Assembly (NCBI GenBank): GCA_947260045.1
Contig: CAMYOP010000130.1
Location: forward strand, 1 to 14,518
DNA length: 14,518 nt
DNA from: an uncultured Desulfobulbaceae bacterium
GTDB taxonomy: Bacteria > Desulfobacterota > Desulfobulbia > Desulfobulbales > Desulfobulbaceae
Direction of reading: 5' to 3'
The notes beneath the pieces are model-generated. The model did not search any database. It was not told the DNA's origin and worked only from the letters and a program-made list of their open reading frames with translations. Below, piece by piece: positions 1 through 8,685 of this stretch. Made by a program: the position numbers and the translations under genes. The first letter of the stretch is position 1. Each line of letters starts with the position of its first letter.

Positions 1-1082
1 CCTGGGGAACATGCGGACTACTCGTTTACGGGAAAGACAGTATCAAAGAAAACGGCATCTATCTGCAGGTGATTGACTCACTTATTGATGCAGGTGTGTA
101 CATTATCGAACACGGCGGCGTCGAGTCAAATCCAGTATTATCGCATGTACGAGAAGGGATAGAGAAAGCCAAGAAAAACAAGGTGGACGTTATCATCGCT
201 GTTGGTGGAGGTTCAGTTCTTGACAGTGCAAAAGCTATCTGTGCCGGAAGCGTGGTTGAACATGATGTCTGGAAATTTTTCATCGGTAAAAAATCCATAA
301 AAAAAGTCCTGCCATTGACAACTGTTTTGACCTTGGCTGCCTCAGGCTCTGAGATGAATTCTGGCATGGTCATTACCAATGAACAAACCCAGGAAAAATT
401 TGGTTTTGGTAATCAAAAACTCTACCCGAAAACTTCCATCCTGGATCCAGAATCAACTTTCTCGGTAAGTCATGAATACACGGCTTTTGGTGCTGTTGAT
501 GCTATCGCTCATGTGCTGGAGTTTTACATGACCGCTTCTGACCCTGACACCCCGGTTCAGGATCGATTCATGGAAGGCCTGATTCATAACGCCATGAAAA
601 GCTGTGACAGGTGCCTCAAAGATCCAACTGATTATCAGGGGCGGGCCGATCTCATGTGGACTGCAACCCTGGCCCTCAATGGCCTGACAGGTGCTGGTCT
701 TGGCAGAGTTGGATTTCCCATGCATATGATAGAACACTCTTTAAGTGCCCTCTATGACGTCCCACATGGGGCTGGCCTGGCTGTTGTTATTCCTGGTTGG
801 CTGAAATGGCAGGCACAAAAAAATCCGGTGAAAATTATTCAACTGGGTCAAAATCTTTTCAGAAAACACTCTGCAGAAACAATCGATGCAGATCAAACCA
901 TTGCTCGACTCTGTAATTGGTTTAAAGAAATTAGCTGCCCGACCACCTTGGACGACCTCCACATTCCAGAGAGCGATATACCAAAGATAGCTCAAAATGG
1001 CCTGGCTCTGGCCAAAATATGGCGACTAGGAGAATATACCCAAGAAGAAATTGAAAAAATCCTTCACCACTGCAAAAAATAA
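1..1082 (+). CDS. Iron-containing alcohol dehydrogenase (butanol dehydrogenase-like), 5' end missing
   Basis: The frame is open from the left edge (codons in phase with base 3), so the gene starts outside the window; about 359 residues plus the stop are present. It belongs to the group III, iron-dependent alcohol dehydrogenase family (BDH/YqhD-like), cytosolic enzymes that interconvert aldehydes or ketones and alcohols with NAD(P)H. Seen directly: the dinucleotide-binding loop AVGGGSVLDSAKAI (GGGS at 204-215) and the four expected metal ligands, Asp in GAVDAIAH (498-500), His in the same motif (510-512), His of IEHS (735-737) and His of PHGAGLAV (765-767). The substrate cannot be told from sequence; a role in fermentative alcohol metabolism is inference. 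The next gene, glgB, is on the same strand but 241 nt away, and no clear terminator is visible between them. Confidence 0.93.
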   Translation, partial: WGTCGLLVYGKDSIKENGIYLQVIDSLIDAGVYIIEHGGVESNPVLSHVREGIEKAKKNKVDVIIAVGGGSVLDSAKAICAGSVVEHDVWKFFIGKKSIKKVLPLTTVLTLAASGSEMNSGMVITNEQTQEKFGFGNQKLYPKTSILDPESTFSVSHEYTAFGAVDAIAHVLEFYMTASDPDTPVQDRFMEGLIHNAMKSCDRCLKDPTDYQGRADLMWTATLALNGLTGAGLGRVGFPMHMIEHSLSALYDVPHGAGLAVVIPGWLKWQAQKNPVKIIQLGQNLFRKHSAETIDADQTIARLCNWFKEISCPTTLDDLHIPESDIPKIAQNGLALAKIWRLGEYTQEEIEKILHHCKK

Positions 1083-1248
1083 ATTTTCCCTGTTCTTTCA
1101 CTAAACATTTAATGTTCTAGAAAAAATTATCACCGTACCACCTACGACACAACCACATCGTGGTCCAAAAAATAATCTGCATCCAAAAAATCCAGCAAAT
1201 TTAATTGCTTTTCTTTCTGTACAAACAAGTAAAATCAAAGAAAATCAC

Positions 1249-1277
1249 ATGACATTTTATTATGAGTAGGATACAAA
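1249..1277 (+). promoter_or_regulatory. Candidate sigma70-like promoter for glgB
   Basis: ATGACA (1249-1254, 5 of 6 to TTGACA) is followed after 17 bases by TACAAA (1272-1277, 4 of 6 to TATAAT), about 46 bases before the preferred glgB start at 1324. The position and spacing are good, but the region is AT-rich and such matches occur by chance. Confidence 0.3.
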
Positions 1278-1323
1278 TTAGTGTAGAAACTCTAAGAATT
1301 TGTCTCGATTCAGACAGGACTCA

Positions 1324-3252
1324 ATGAAACAAACAAGACACACCTGCAATCCCGTTCCGTCAGAATGGCTTAGCGATTTTGATAAGTATCTCGTTAGCGA
1401 GGGTACACACGAAAGAGCCTATGAAAAACTAGGTACACATCTGATGCGTGTAAATGGGCAATCAGGTGTTGCTTTTGCAGTATGGGCTCCCAATGCTAAG
1501 CAGGTGTCAATTATTGGTGACTTTAATGGTTGGAACCGAACCAGCCATGTTATGCATTCCAGTGATTCAGGTATCTGGTCCCTGTTTATCACTGACTTAG
1601 AAGAATATACTGTCTATAAATACTCCATTACCGCTGCAAACAACGAAGTTTTCGACAAGGCTGATCCATATGGCTTTTGTATGGAAGAACGCCCCAAAAC
1701 AGGTTCTGTCGTGGTGGACTTGGACCAATATGCCTGGAAAGATGACCAGTGGATGCAAAGCAGGCAGGAACGCCAATCAATTGAAAGTCCTATTTCAATC
1801 TATGAAGTACATCTCGGTTCCTGGCGTAAAAATCCAGACGAACGCTGGGGCGATAGATTTCTTAGCTACCGCGAGTTAACCCAAACCCTGCTTCCCTATG
1901 TTTTGGAAATGGGCTACACCCACATAGAGCTCCTGCCCATTACCGAATACCCTTTTGATGGTTCCTGGGGATATCAAGTTCTTGGATTTTACGCTCCCAC
2001 CAGCCGATATGGCAACCCTGAAGATTTCATGTATTTTATTGACCAATGTCATCTCCATGGCATTGGAGTCATACTTGACTGGGTACCTGCCCACTTCCCT
2101 AAAGACGGTGCAGGACTAAACTTTTTTGACGGCACCCATCTCTACTCCCATGTTGATCCCAAACAAGGAGAGCATCAGGACTGGGGTACCATGATTTTCA
2201 ATTATGGACGCAACGAAGTTCGTTCTTTCTTAATTTCCAATGCCCTGTTCTGGCTAGATAAATATCACATTGACGGGCTTCGTGTGGATGCGGTTGCTTC
2301 CATGCTGTATCTTGATTATTCAAGGGAAGATGGTCAATGGGTGCCAAACCAATATGGTGGCCGTGAAAACCTGGCAGCAATCAGTTTTCTACAAAAGACC
2401 AATGAAGTGGTCCATGGTGTCTTTCCTGGAGTTCTCACCATTGCTGAAGAATCAACATCCTATCCAATGGTTTCAAAACCGACCTATATTGGTGGGCTCG
2501 GCTTCAGCCTTAAGTGGAATATGGGCTGGATGCATGACACCTTGGACTACATGGAAAAAGATTCAATCTTTAGGCGATTTCACCATCACACGATGACTTT
2601 TGGTATGCTCTATGCCTTCCATGAAAACTTTGTGCTCCCTCTGTCTCACGACGAAGTTGTCCATGGAAAAGGATCTCTTATCAATAAGATGTCAGGTGAT
2701 GAATGGCAGAAATTTGCAAACCTGCGTTCCTATATGGGTTTTATGTGGGGTTATTCAGGTAAAAAACTTCTTTTTATGGGCTGCGAATTTGGCCAGTGGC
2801 AGGAATGGAACTATGACAAAAGCTTGGAATGGGATGCTCTGGTTGCCCCAAATCATCAAGGATTGCAACGTTTAGTTCGAGACCTCAATACTGTCTATAA
2901 AAATGAACCTGCTCTCCATGAAGTTGATTTCGAGTGGAATGGTTTTTCATGGATAGATGCCAATGACAGCGACAACTCAGTCCTCTCGTTCATCAGGTTT
3001 GCAAAAGATCCTGACGATTTCCTGGTTATTGTCTGCAACCTTACTCCTGTAGTCAGGCATAATTATCGAATTGGCGTCCCAGCGTCAGGTGATTACAAGG
3101 AGCTTATAAACAGTGACCTGGATGTGTACTGGGGCAGCAATGTAAAAAATAGTCAGCCCGTGACAGCTAAAGATGACGCCTGTCATGGCTTTGAAAAATG
3201 TTTGGAACTGACCTTGCCGCCATTGTCGACTATATTTCTAAAGCCGCTTTAA
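1324..3252 (+). CDS. glgB: 1,4-alpha-glucan branching enzyme (GH13)
   Basis: Glycogen branching enzyme: cuts alpha-1,4 chains and rejoins them as alpha-1,6 branches in the cytoplasm. The 642-residue product has a CBM48 domain (about residues 35-115, containing VWAPNAKQVSIIGDFNGW) followed by a GH13 barrel and a C-terminal beta domain. All four GH13 motifs are visible: DWVPAHF (D252), GLRVDAV (nucleophile D322), TIAEES (acid/base E375) and LSHDEVVHG (D443). The 53- and 68-residue spacings between the catalytic residues equal those of the E. coli enzyme (D405/E458/D526). It is shorter than E. coli GlgB (728 aa) because the extra N-terminal N1 domain is absent, a common variant. I chose ATG 1324 because AGGA (1316-1319) lies just upstream; an in-frame TTG at 1300 would add 8 residues but has no ribosome site. 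No glgA or glgC is in the window, so it stands alone here. Confidence 0.96.
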   Translation: MKQTRHTCNPVPSEWLSDFDKYLVSEGTHERAYEKLGTHLMRVNGQSGVAFAVWAPNAKQVSIIGDFNGWNRTSHVMHSSDSGIWSLFITDLEEYTVYKYSITAANNEVFDKADPYGFCMEERPKTGSVVVDLDQYAWKDDQWMQSRQERQSIESPISIYEVHLGSWRKNPDERWGDRFLSYRELTQTLLPYVLEMGYTHIELLPITEYPFDGSWGYQVLGFYAPTSRYGNPEDFMYFIDQCHLHGIGVILDWVPAHFPKDGAGLNFFDGTHLYSHVDPKQGEHQDWGTMIFNYGRNEVRSFLISNALFWLDKYHIDGLRVDAVASMLYLDYSREDGQWVPNQYGGRENLAAISFLQKTNEVVHGVFPGVLTIAEESTSYPMVSKPTYIGGLGFSLKWNMGWMHDTLDYMEKDSIFRRFHHHTMTFGMLYAFHENFVLPLSHDEVVHGKGSLINKMSGDEWQKFANLRSYMGFMWGYSGKKLLFMGCEFGQWQEWNYDKSLEWDALVAPNHQGLQRLVRDLNTVYKNEPALHEVDFEWNGFSWIDANDSDNSVLSFIRFAKDPDDFLVIVCNLTPVVRHNYRIGVPASGDYKELINSDLDVYWGSNVKNSQPVTAKDDACHGFEKCLELTLPPLSTIFLKPL

Positions 3253-3516
3253 GCAAGACAAGCAAACAGTACAAAAAAAGACAACTCAACTCGTTCAAAA
3301 CAATATTGACGCCCCACATTAAATTCGACATAACAGGGGATAAGATCTTTAAAAAAAACCTGCTCCAAGGAAAAGGCTGTTTTTTTATCAGGAGCACATT
3401 ATAAAATTTCCATCACAATGACAGTACTAGGCTTATGCGGCCTGCTATTATGATTCGTATTTGAATTTTCAAGAAATCGTAATTATCGATAACCTTTAGA
3501 TTGTAAAAAAAATACT
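3253..3516. other. Non-coding gap between glgB and the coiled-coil gene
   Basis: The 264-base AT-rich gap must hold the end of the glgB transcript and the promoter of the next gene. A weak stem TGCTCC (3361-3366) / GGAGCA (3391-3396) encloses an 8-base T run (3379-3386), but the T run is inside the loop, so it is not a standard intrinsic terminator. TTGAAT at 3461-3466 could be a -35 box, but the sequence 17 bases later (TATCGA) is a poor -10. I see no convincing gene here. Confidence 0.4.
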
Positions 3517-6500
3517 ATGACCTCACGAACGAAAACCTGGATTGGCATAGGCGTTGCTATTTATCTTGTTCTTACCATCTACCATGGCTGCCAAGTAAAA
3601 AAACAAGAACAAAGCACAAAAACTATTAAGATTACCGATAATATTGCCGTTGTTGGGGCAGATACAGGTAATGACAAAAATGCTCCTCTGGCTCATTCTC
3701 CAGCGAAACAAAAAATCAAAGTTGCAGTCAAAAAACTCACTGATTCTGAATCGCTTAGTTTATCTGTAGCAAAAAGAGATTCCTTAATCAGTGAACTCCA
3801 GGCCCAGCTTCTACAGTCAGGGAAACAGACAGCCCAACTTGAAAAATCTATCAAGCAAGCAAAAGTTGATGCACAAACAAAGCTGGTCAGCTCTTCTTTT
3901 AAAGATAAACAAACCGCAACATTACAAAGCAGCCTTGATGATCTTAAACAGCAACTCACGCTGAAAGAGGAGATGCTTTCCAAGAAAAATGTTGCCCTGC
4001 AAAAGGCTAATGCCTCCATCGCCAGAAACATGTCAGGCCAAATTCAGCTGGGTTCTGAATTGAAAAAGTTAACAGAGAAAGAAAGACAACTTGAATCGCA
4101 AATAAATGAAGCTCAGGCAAAAGTCAGTCTGCTTGAATCTACCAAGGAAGAGCTTTTGAAAAAAGGTTCAGCCATTAAGGAAGCAAACAAACGAATCCTG
4201 TCACTAGCGCTTATAAACGAACAATCTGGAGCAAATCTTTCCAACGCAGAAAGCATAATTGACCAGTTAAAACGAAACCTGAGTGAAGTCTCCCTTGATA
4301 AAGATACTGCCGAACAAGTTGCAGAAAAACAAAAAGAAGAACTTCTTGCTTTGCGTAAAGAGAAGCAGACCTTTCAAAATGAAATTGGCAATCTCCATGC
4401 CCGCTTAAAGGATGCACGAGCAAAACTGGGAATAAAAAAGGTTGAACTGGAAAAAGCACAGCTCAAAGCAGAAGCAATGTTTCGCTATGGTAAAGAAAAA
4501 GATACACAGCTTGAGCCATCCATCCAGGAAATTGTTTTACTCAAAAGTAATTTGAACCAGAAAGAGGAAGTACTTGATACAAAGTTATCAGAAATAAAAA
4601 CACTCACAGAAGAGAATAAACGCCTCACTGGCTTAACTGGGCAATACAAAGGCACCATTGAAGAAAAAAGCACAAAAGAAAAAGAAAACACAAAAGAATT
4701 AGCAGAAAAAAACAGACAGCTTTACGCCAACGAAAAAGTCATAACCATCTTAAAATCTGCTGTAGATAACTCCAAGAAATCAGTAGCAGAGTCACAGCTG
4801 ACAAATGATGCCCTTGCCCAAGAGTTGTCAACGGTGAAAGAGCTGTATAACGGGAATGAAGCTATTATTGCAGAGCTTAAAAAATCCCTGGAAGAAACTG
4901 ATAAAGCTCTACAAGACACTTTGACTGCAAAAAATGAAGTGCTCCAGAACAAAGAGACACTGGAAAATGAAATAGCATCCCTCCAGGAGACTTTTTCTGC
5001 AAAAACTCAAGAGGTTGAAGCGATGTCTCTTGAGCGGGATAATGCTGTTACAGAACTCGTAACAACCCAAACAGCCCTCCAGGATGCTGAAAACAATGCA
5101 ACCGTTCTCCAACAGGTAGATGTAGACAAATCTACCCAGCTCAGCGCCCTTCAACAAACCATAGAGGAATTACAGGCAACCCTTGCTGAAAAGTCTGTAT
5201 TAATCGATGATCTGACCGCAAACATTGCATCAATCAAGGTAGAACATTCCAAGCTTGAAGCCGAATCTGAAAATAAACAAGCATTTACAGATGAGCTCAC
5301 AGCGCTCAAGTCTCTCCTGCAAACCAAAGAACAATCCCTTGCAGAGACTCAAGATGCCTTGCAAGCAGCAAATCAAAAAGCTGACCAGATACTGAGCCAG
5401 GAAGAAGAGAAAGGAAAAGAAAGCGAAGAGTTACAACAAAAAATCAGCGAGATGGAACCACACCTTACTGACCTGAAACAGCAAAAAGAAGCTGCACTCT
5501 TAAAGCTCCAGGAAACTGAAGCTAATCTTGTTTTGATGTCTCAGGAATCAGAGAATCTGGTGGAAGAGAAAAGAATGCTGGCAAGCAAACTGGATGAAGC
5601 ATCAACGCTGATCGCTTCCCTGCAGTCTGCAAACACAGTTGCTATCCCAGCAGTTGATCATGAACAGATTGACACCTTACAAAAGAAGGCCATGCAACTA
5701 GAGGACGAAAATAAAAATATTCAGGAGCAACTGAATCAGGCTCATGAAAAAGTCCAGGAATTGAACGTAGCCCTTGAAAGTGCCAAGAATGCACCAGTGA
5801 CTGAAAAAGTGGATCCTGATGAAATTCAGGCACTGAAAGAAATTATCGAAGCAAGGGAAATAAATCTTGAGGAATTGACTGTAAAGCTTAGCCAAACAGT
5901 TGAACAAAACGAACAAGCAAGCCTTCAGCTCAAAGAGCTCAAGGATACTAAACAGCAACTTCTGGAAGATAAAGATTCATTACAAAAAGATATGGAGTCC
6001 CTGACGGGCAAACTGTCTATTCTCCAAGAAGATAATAATTCAGGGCAGAATAACCTGGACAAAATAACTGCTGAACTTGAAACACTTCGGCAGACGCTTG
6101 ATACAAGCAATAAGCAACTTGACGAAAAAGAGTCAACGATTACTACCCTTATCGAAAAAATTAAACTCCTTGAAAGTGAACATGCTTCCCTACGGTTGCA
6201 AACCATTGACAGTGATAATGATTCTGTCCCAGACGCCGATGATAAATGCCCAAGTTCAACACCAGGAACAGATGTAGATGAACAGGGTTGCGAGAAGGAT
6301 ACAGACGGTGATGGACTTGTAGACAGCCTTGATCTCTGCCCAGGTACAGCCAAAGGAGCTCATATAGATGAGCGTGGATGTTCAGAAAAAGAAGAAATCA
6401 TTCTCAGCGGCGTTACATTTGAACTCGGCACCGCTGATCTAACCAATAAAGCCAAAGCTAATCTGGACAAAGTAGCGGTCGCTCTTCAAAAAACACAAGG

Positions 6501-6846
6501 GACAACGTTTGAAGTAGCTGGTTTTACAGACAGTATAGGCGATAAAAAACGCAACCAGCAAATTTCTACAAGGCGGGCAAAAGTCGTGAGACAATATCTC
6601 ATCGAAAAAGGGGTCAATAAAGATCTACTCATCCCTAAAGGATACGGACCAGCTCAGCCACGTGGAGACAACAACACCCAGGTAGGCAGGGCTGCCAACA
6701 GACGGGTTGAACTGCGTAAACTTGATGGAGAGTTGGATTCTGTGCAGAATACAGAGGCAAAGATAGATACAGCTCCTGTCCCCGTTCCAGTTTCCGCTCC
6801 TGTAGTTGAGGAGAAGTTTAGCCAGCCTGCAGAACAAACAAATTAA
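3517..6846 (+). CDS. Very long coiled-coil envelope protein with TSP3-like linker and OmpA peptidoglycan-binding domain
   Basis: 1109 residues. Order of parts: a short basic N-terminus, one hydrophobic segment (about residues 8-22, signal anchor or signal peptide), then roughly residues 70-890 rich in Gln, Glu, Lys, Leu and Ala with heptad-like spacing and almost no proline or aromatics, i.e. a predicted long coiled coil. Two calcium-binding TSP3-like repeats follow (898-955; motifs DSDNDSVPDADDKCP and DTDGDGLVDSLDLCP with paired cysteines), then a C-terminal OmpA domain (about 966-1067). The OmpA domain keeps the diaminopimelate-binding pair D1005 (FTDSIG) and R1020 (STRRA), 15 apart as in E. 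coli OmpA D241/R256, so it should bind peptidoglycan. The tail is Pro/Val-rich. C25 follows the hydrophobic segment, but YHGC is a poor lipobox, so lipidation is doubtful. No Shine-Dalgarno precedes ATG 3517, but an in-frame stop lies just upstream. Role inferred: structural link to the cell wall; the exact function is unknown. Confidence 0.9.
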   Translation: MTSRTKTWIGIGVAIYLVLTIYHGCQVKKQEQSTKTIKITDNIAVVGADTGNDKNAPLAHSPAKQKIKVAVKKLTDSESLSLSVAKRDSLISELQAQLLQSGKQTAQLEKSIKQAKVDAQTKLVSSSFKDKQTATLQSSLDDLKQQLTLKEEMLSKKNVALQKANASIARNMSGQIQLGSELKKLTEKERQLESQINEAQAKVSLLESTKEELLKKGSAIKEANKRILSLALINEQSGANLSNAESIIDQLKRNLSEVSLDKDTAEQVAEKQKEELLALRKEKQTFQNEIGNLHARLKDARAKLGIKKVELEKAQLKAEAMFRYGKEKDTQLEPSIQEIVLLKSNLNQKEEVLDTKLSEIKTLTEENKRLTGLTGQYKGTIEEKSTKEKENTKELAEKNRQLYANEKVITILKSAVDNSKKSVAESQLTNDALAQELSTVKELYNGNEAIIAELKKSLEETDKALQDTLTAKNEVLQNKETLENEIASLQETFSAKTQEVEAMSLERDNAVTELVTTQTALQDAENNATVLQQVDVDKSTQLSALQQTIEELQATLAEKSVLIDDLTANIASIKVEHSKLEAESENKQAFTDELTALKSLLQTKEQSLAETQDALQAANQKADQILSQEEEKGKESEELQQKISEMEPHLTDLKQQKEAALLKLQETEANLVLMSQESENLVEEKRMLASKLDEASTLIASLQSANTVAIPAVDHEQIDTLQKKAMQLEDENKNIQEQLNQAHEKVQELNVALESAKNAPVTEKVDPDEIQALKEIIEAREINLEELTVKLSQTVEQNEQASLQLKELKDTKQQLLEDKDSLQKDMESLTGKLSILQEDNNSGQNNLDKITAELETLRQTLDTSNKQLDEKESTITTLIEKIKLLESEHASLRLQTIDSDNDSVPDADDKCPSSTPGTDVDEQGCEKDTDGDGLVDSLDLCPGTAKGAHIDERGCSEKEEIILSGVTFELGTADLTNKAKANLDKVAVALQKTQGTTFEVAGFTDSIGDKKRNQQISTRRAKVVRQYLIEKGVNKDLLIPKGYGPAQPRGDNNTQVGRAANRRVELRKLDGELDSVQNTEAKIDTAPVPVPVSAPVVEEKFSQPAEQTN

Positions 6847-8329
6847 GAAGCCCAATCATAAAACCGAGCAATGCACCGTCGGTAACAGTCTGCCTAATAT
6901 TTAAAGAGTCAATGATTCCAGGCACTTCCACTTGAAGCATATCATTTGCCGCAGTAACAATATAATCCACAAGACCTTTTCTTATGCCTGCTGGCATCAA
7001 ATCATGCACTATCCCCACTGGTCGGGACAACAAACCATCGACCATTGAATGAATGAACTTGCCAAACAACCTGCCAGTTTGGTCAGATCTGAGCATGATC
7101 AGTGACTCATCTATAATTTTGCCTGCTAAGTCCTTGGTTAGTTTTTCCCCGAGCATCTCATTAAGGGTTTCTCTCAGACTGTTTTTACCATGATTTATTT
7201 TTCTTTCCACTGAACTCCGAAATAAGCTTGAGAGGGCTGTTTCTACCCCTTGTGAACGAAGAACACCCAACAGTTGCACAGCCATTTCCGAACAAATATT
7301 TTGCAATTGATCATTATCAATTTTTTCGAGAAATTCGCTGATAGGTTTTGCTAAAAATATTTCAGCCTGTTTCATCAGGGATTCAGCAAATTTTTCCTGT
7401 ACCTCCGGGTGTTGCAGCCAATCAGCAATTTCCTCTTCTTTTTCATCCAGATAACTCCTGACTTTCTCTTCAACCATTTCCATATCCAAAAAGCCCGAAA
7501 CCATTGAAGCAAGGGGCCCCAGGGATTGAACAAAGCTGTCAACTCCCTGACAAATTGTCTGTATAATACGTTCCCGTATATTAGGGTCGGCAAGAAGAGA
7601 TGAAAGTTGGGTCAAAAGCTGTGGTGCCTGCTCTTCTAAAAGTGAAAAAATTAGTTTTTCAGCAGTTTCAGGAAGATGATCTCCAAGGCTCTTTCCCTCG
7701 AAACCTGCCTGGCAAATTCTTTGTCCCAGATAAGAAGCAAGCCAAAGTTCCATTTCCTTTCCGGTTAAAAGACTATTCACCAGTGAGTCAATGAAGTTAT
7801 AGATATTTTCCCGATCATTTCCTGACACAAGAGAATCAAACTCTTTTGAACCTAACCTCTCAAGCTGTTCATTAAGTAACAGGGAAAAAACAGATTGAAA
7901 CTCCTTACTCTGAAGATACTTGGTAACGCCTTCACGCAGCTGGTATTTAAAAGTACGTGTTGCGACTTTAAAGTACGCTCGAAAACGTTTAGGGATGAGT
8001 GTTGGAACCGACCCCAAATCTTTTGCCAGAGCTTCATGCACACGATTATCGATTAACTGGTGCAAGTGGGCTTGAAACCTTTCTTCATTGAGGGTTCTTC
8101 GTATATCTTTACCAGTCAAAAGATGCTCACCAACCATCTTACCAATATTACGGGCCAATTTATGGCGTTTTGACGGAATGACTCCCGGAGTCATAGGCAC
8201 CCTGCAACCAAAAACAAGCCAAGGCTTAAGTGGTCGAAAAAGCATTCGTATTGCTATTTTATTGGTTAAATAACCAATAAAAGCGCCAATTACAGGGGGG
8301 CTGTACGTGCTAAGTGCAATATAATCCAT
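6818..8329 (-). CDS. DUF445 family membrane protein
   Basis: 503 residues of the DUF445 family (YheB/YjiN-like), whose biochemical role is not established. Seen: an N-terminal hydrophobic stretch (about residues 4-30) carrying the family signature IGYLTNKIAIRMLF, followed by MTPGVIPSKR. A long, largely helical, charged middle follows, and a second hydrophobic stretch (about 480-500, GALLGFMIGLLNLFV) sits at the very C-terminus. The layout suggests a protein anchored at both ends with the helical body on one side of the membrane. The gene converges with the coiled-coil gene and their coding ends overlap by 29 bp. The start is ATG at 8329-8327; no good ribosome site is visible upstream of it. 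A weak candidate promoter on this strand (TTGCAA 8402-8397, 17-base spacer, TATCGA 8379-8374) lies about 45 bases ahead. Confidence 0.87.
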   Translation of the reverse strand: MDYIALSTYSPPVIGAFIGYLTNKIAIRMLFRPLKPWLVFGCRVPMTPGVIPSKRHKLARNIGKMVGEHLLTGKDIRRTLNEERFQAHLHQLIDNRVHEALAKDLGSVPTLIPKRFRAYFKVATRTFKYQLREGVTKYLQSKEFQSVFSLLLNEQLERLGSKEFDSLVSGNDRENIYNFIDSLVNSLLTGKEMELWLASYLGQRICQAGFEGKSLGDHLPETAEKLIFSLLEEQAPQLLTQLSSLLADPNIRERIIQTICQGVDSFVQSLGPLASMVSGFLDMEMVEEKVRSYLDEKEEEIADWLQHPEVQEKFAESLMKQAEIFLAKPISEFLEKIDNDQLQNICSEMAVQLLGVLRSQGVETALSSLFRSSVERKINHGKNSLRETLNEMLGEKLTKDLAGKIIDESLIMLRSDQTGRLFGKFIHSMVDGLLSRPVGIVHDLMPAGIRKGLVDYIVTAANDMLQVEVPGIIDSLNIRQTVTDGALLGFMIGLLNLFVLQAG

Positions 8330-8516
8330 TGTTAATAAAAGAGAGTCTAAGGTTAATGGTCAGCCAGAACATGTCGATACAAATAATTCCTTGTTCTTGC
8401 AATCTATTTTCAATGAAGATGGCTGAAAAGCGTAAGGAATGACGAAAACTGTAATACAATCACAATTTTTTCAATTTATTTTGATAAATCGTGTAAATAT
8501 AACCAAGGTATACTGA

Positions 8517-8533
8517 CATTACTGAGCGTAATG
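8517..8533. repeat. Inverted repeat, possible operator
   Basis: CATTAC and GTAATG are perfect 6-base inverted arms around a 5-base spacer (TGAGC). A TATACT box (8509-8514) lies just before it, although no matching -35 is at proper distance. The size and form resemble a dimeric repressor site between divergent genes, but a single short palindrome is weak evidence and no regulator is encoded nearby. Confidence 0.25.
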
Positions 8534-8605
8534 GCTATAGTCATGCAAAGAAAATATCTCCAGCAAACACTTTCCACAGGAGCCCCATCTCCTCTTCTTT
8601 TCCGT

Positions 8606-8634
8606 TTGACAGGTATTTTCTCTTTATTTAAGAT
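8606..8634 (+). promoter_or_regulatory. Sigma70-like promoter for the cooC-ftsE-ftsX-envC cluster
   Basis: A perfect TTGACA (8606-8611), a 17-base spacer and TAAGAT (8629-8634, 4 of 6) place a start point near 8641, giving a leader of about 45 bases before the cooC ATG. This is the best promoter match I noticed in the window and could drive the whole four-gene cluster. Confidence 0.6.
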
Positions 8635-8685
8635 ATATTTTTTGTATCAATTTAATAATTACAAATAACTATACGGGAAAATCTC

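Larger units (their letters stand above)
8330..8685. other. Divergent intergenic region between the DUF445 gene and cooC
   Basis: 356 AT-rich bases without a convincing gene. It must carry promoters in both directions. The rightward promoter is strong-looking (8606-8634). A near-palindrome lies at 8517-8533. A 45-codon open frame (8531-8668) overlaps the promoter, has no recognisable product and is not called. Confidence 0.7.

Noticed and set aside
1152..1164. Small hairpin ACCAC-ATC-GTGGT after the alcohol dehydrogenase gene
   Set aside because: The 5-bp stem has a 3-base loop and is followed by an A-rich run, not T, so it is not a convincing terminator on this strand.
1300..1323. TTG start for glgB
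   Set aside because: There is no Shine-Dalgarno before it; ATG 1324 has AGGA nearby and gives a normal GlgB N-terminus.
3198..3404. Open frame overlapping the end of glgB
   Set aside because: It begins inside glgB in another frame, has no ribosome site and shows no recognisable motif.
3580..3591. Possible lipobox (YHGC) in the coiled-coil OmpA protein
   Set aside because: Tyr and His at -3 and -2 do not fit the lipobox consensus; a signal anchor or ordinary signal peptide is more likely.
5925..6353. A 142-codon open frame on the minus strand inside the coiled-coil gene
   Set aside because: Ser-rich shadow of the Glu/Lys/Leu-rich coiled-coil coding strand; no independent signals.
8531..8668. 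A 45-codon open frame starting MAIVMQRKYLQ upstream of cooC
   Set aside because: It overlaps the best promoter in the window, lacks a ribosome site and resembles no family I know.
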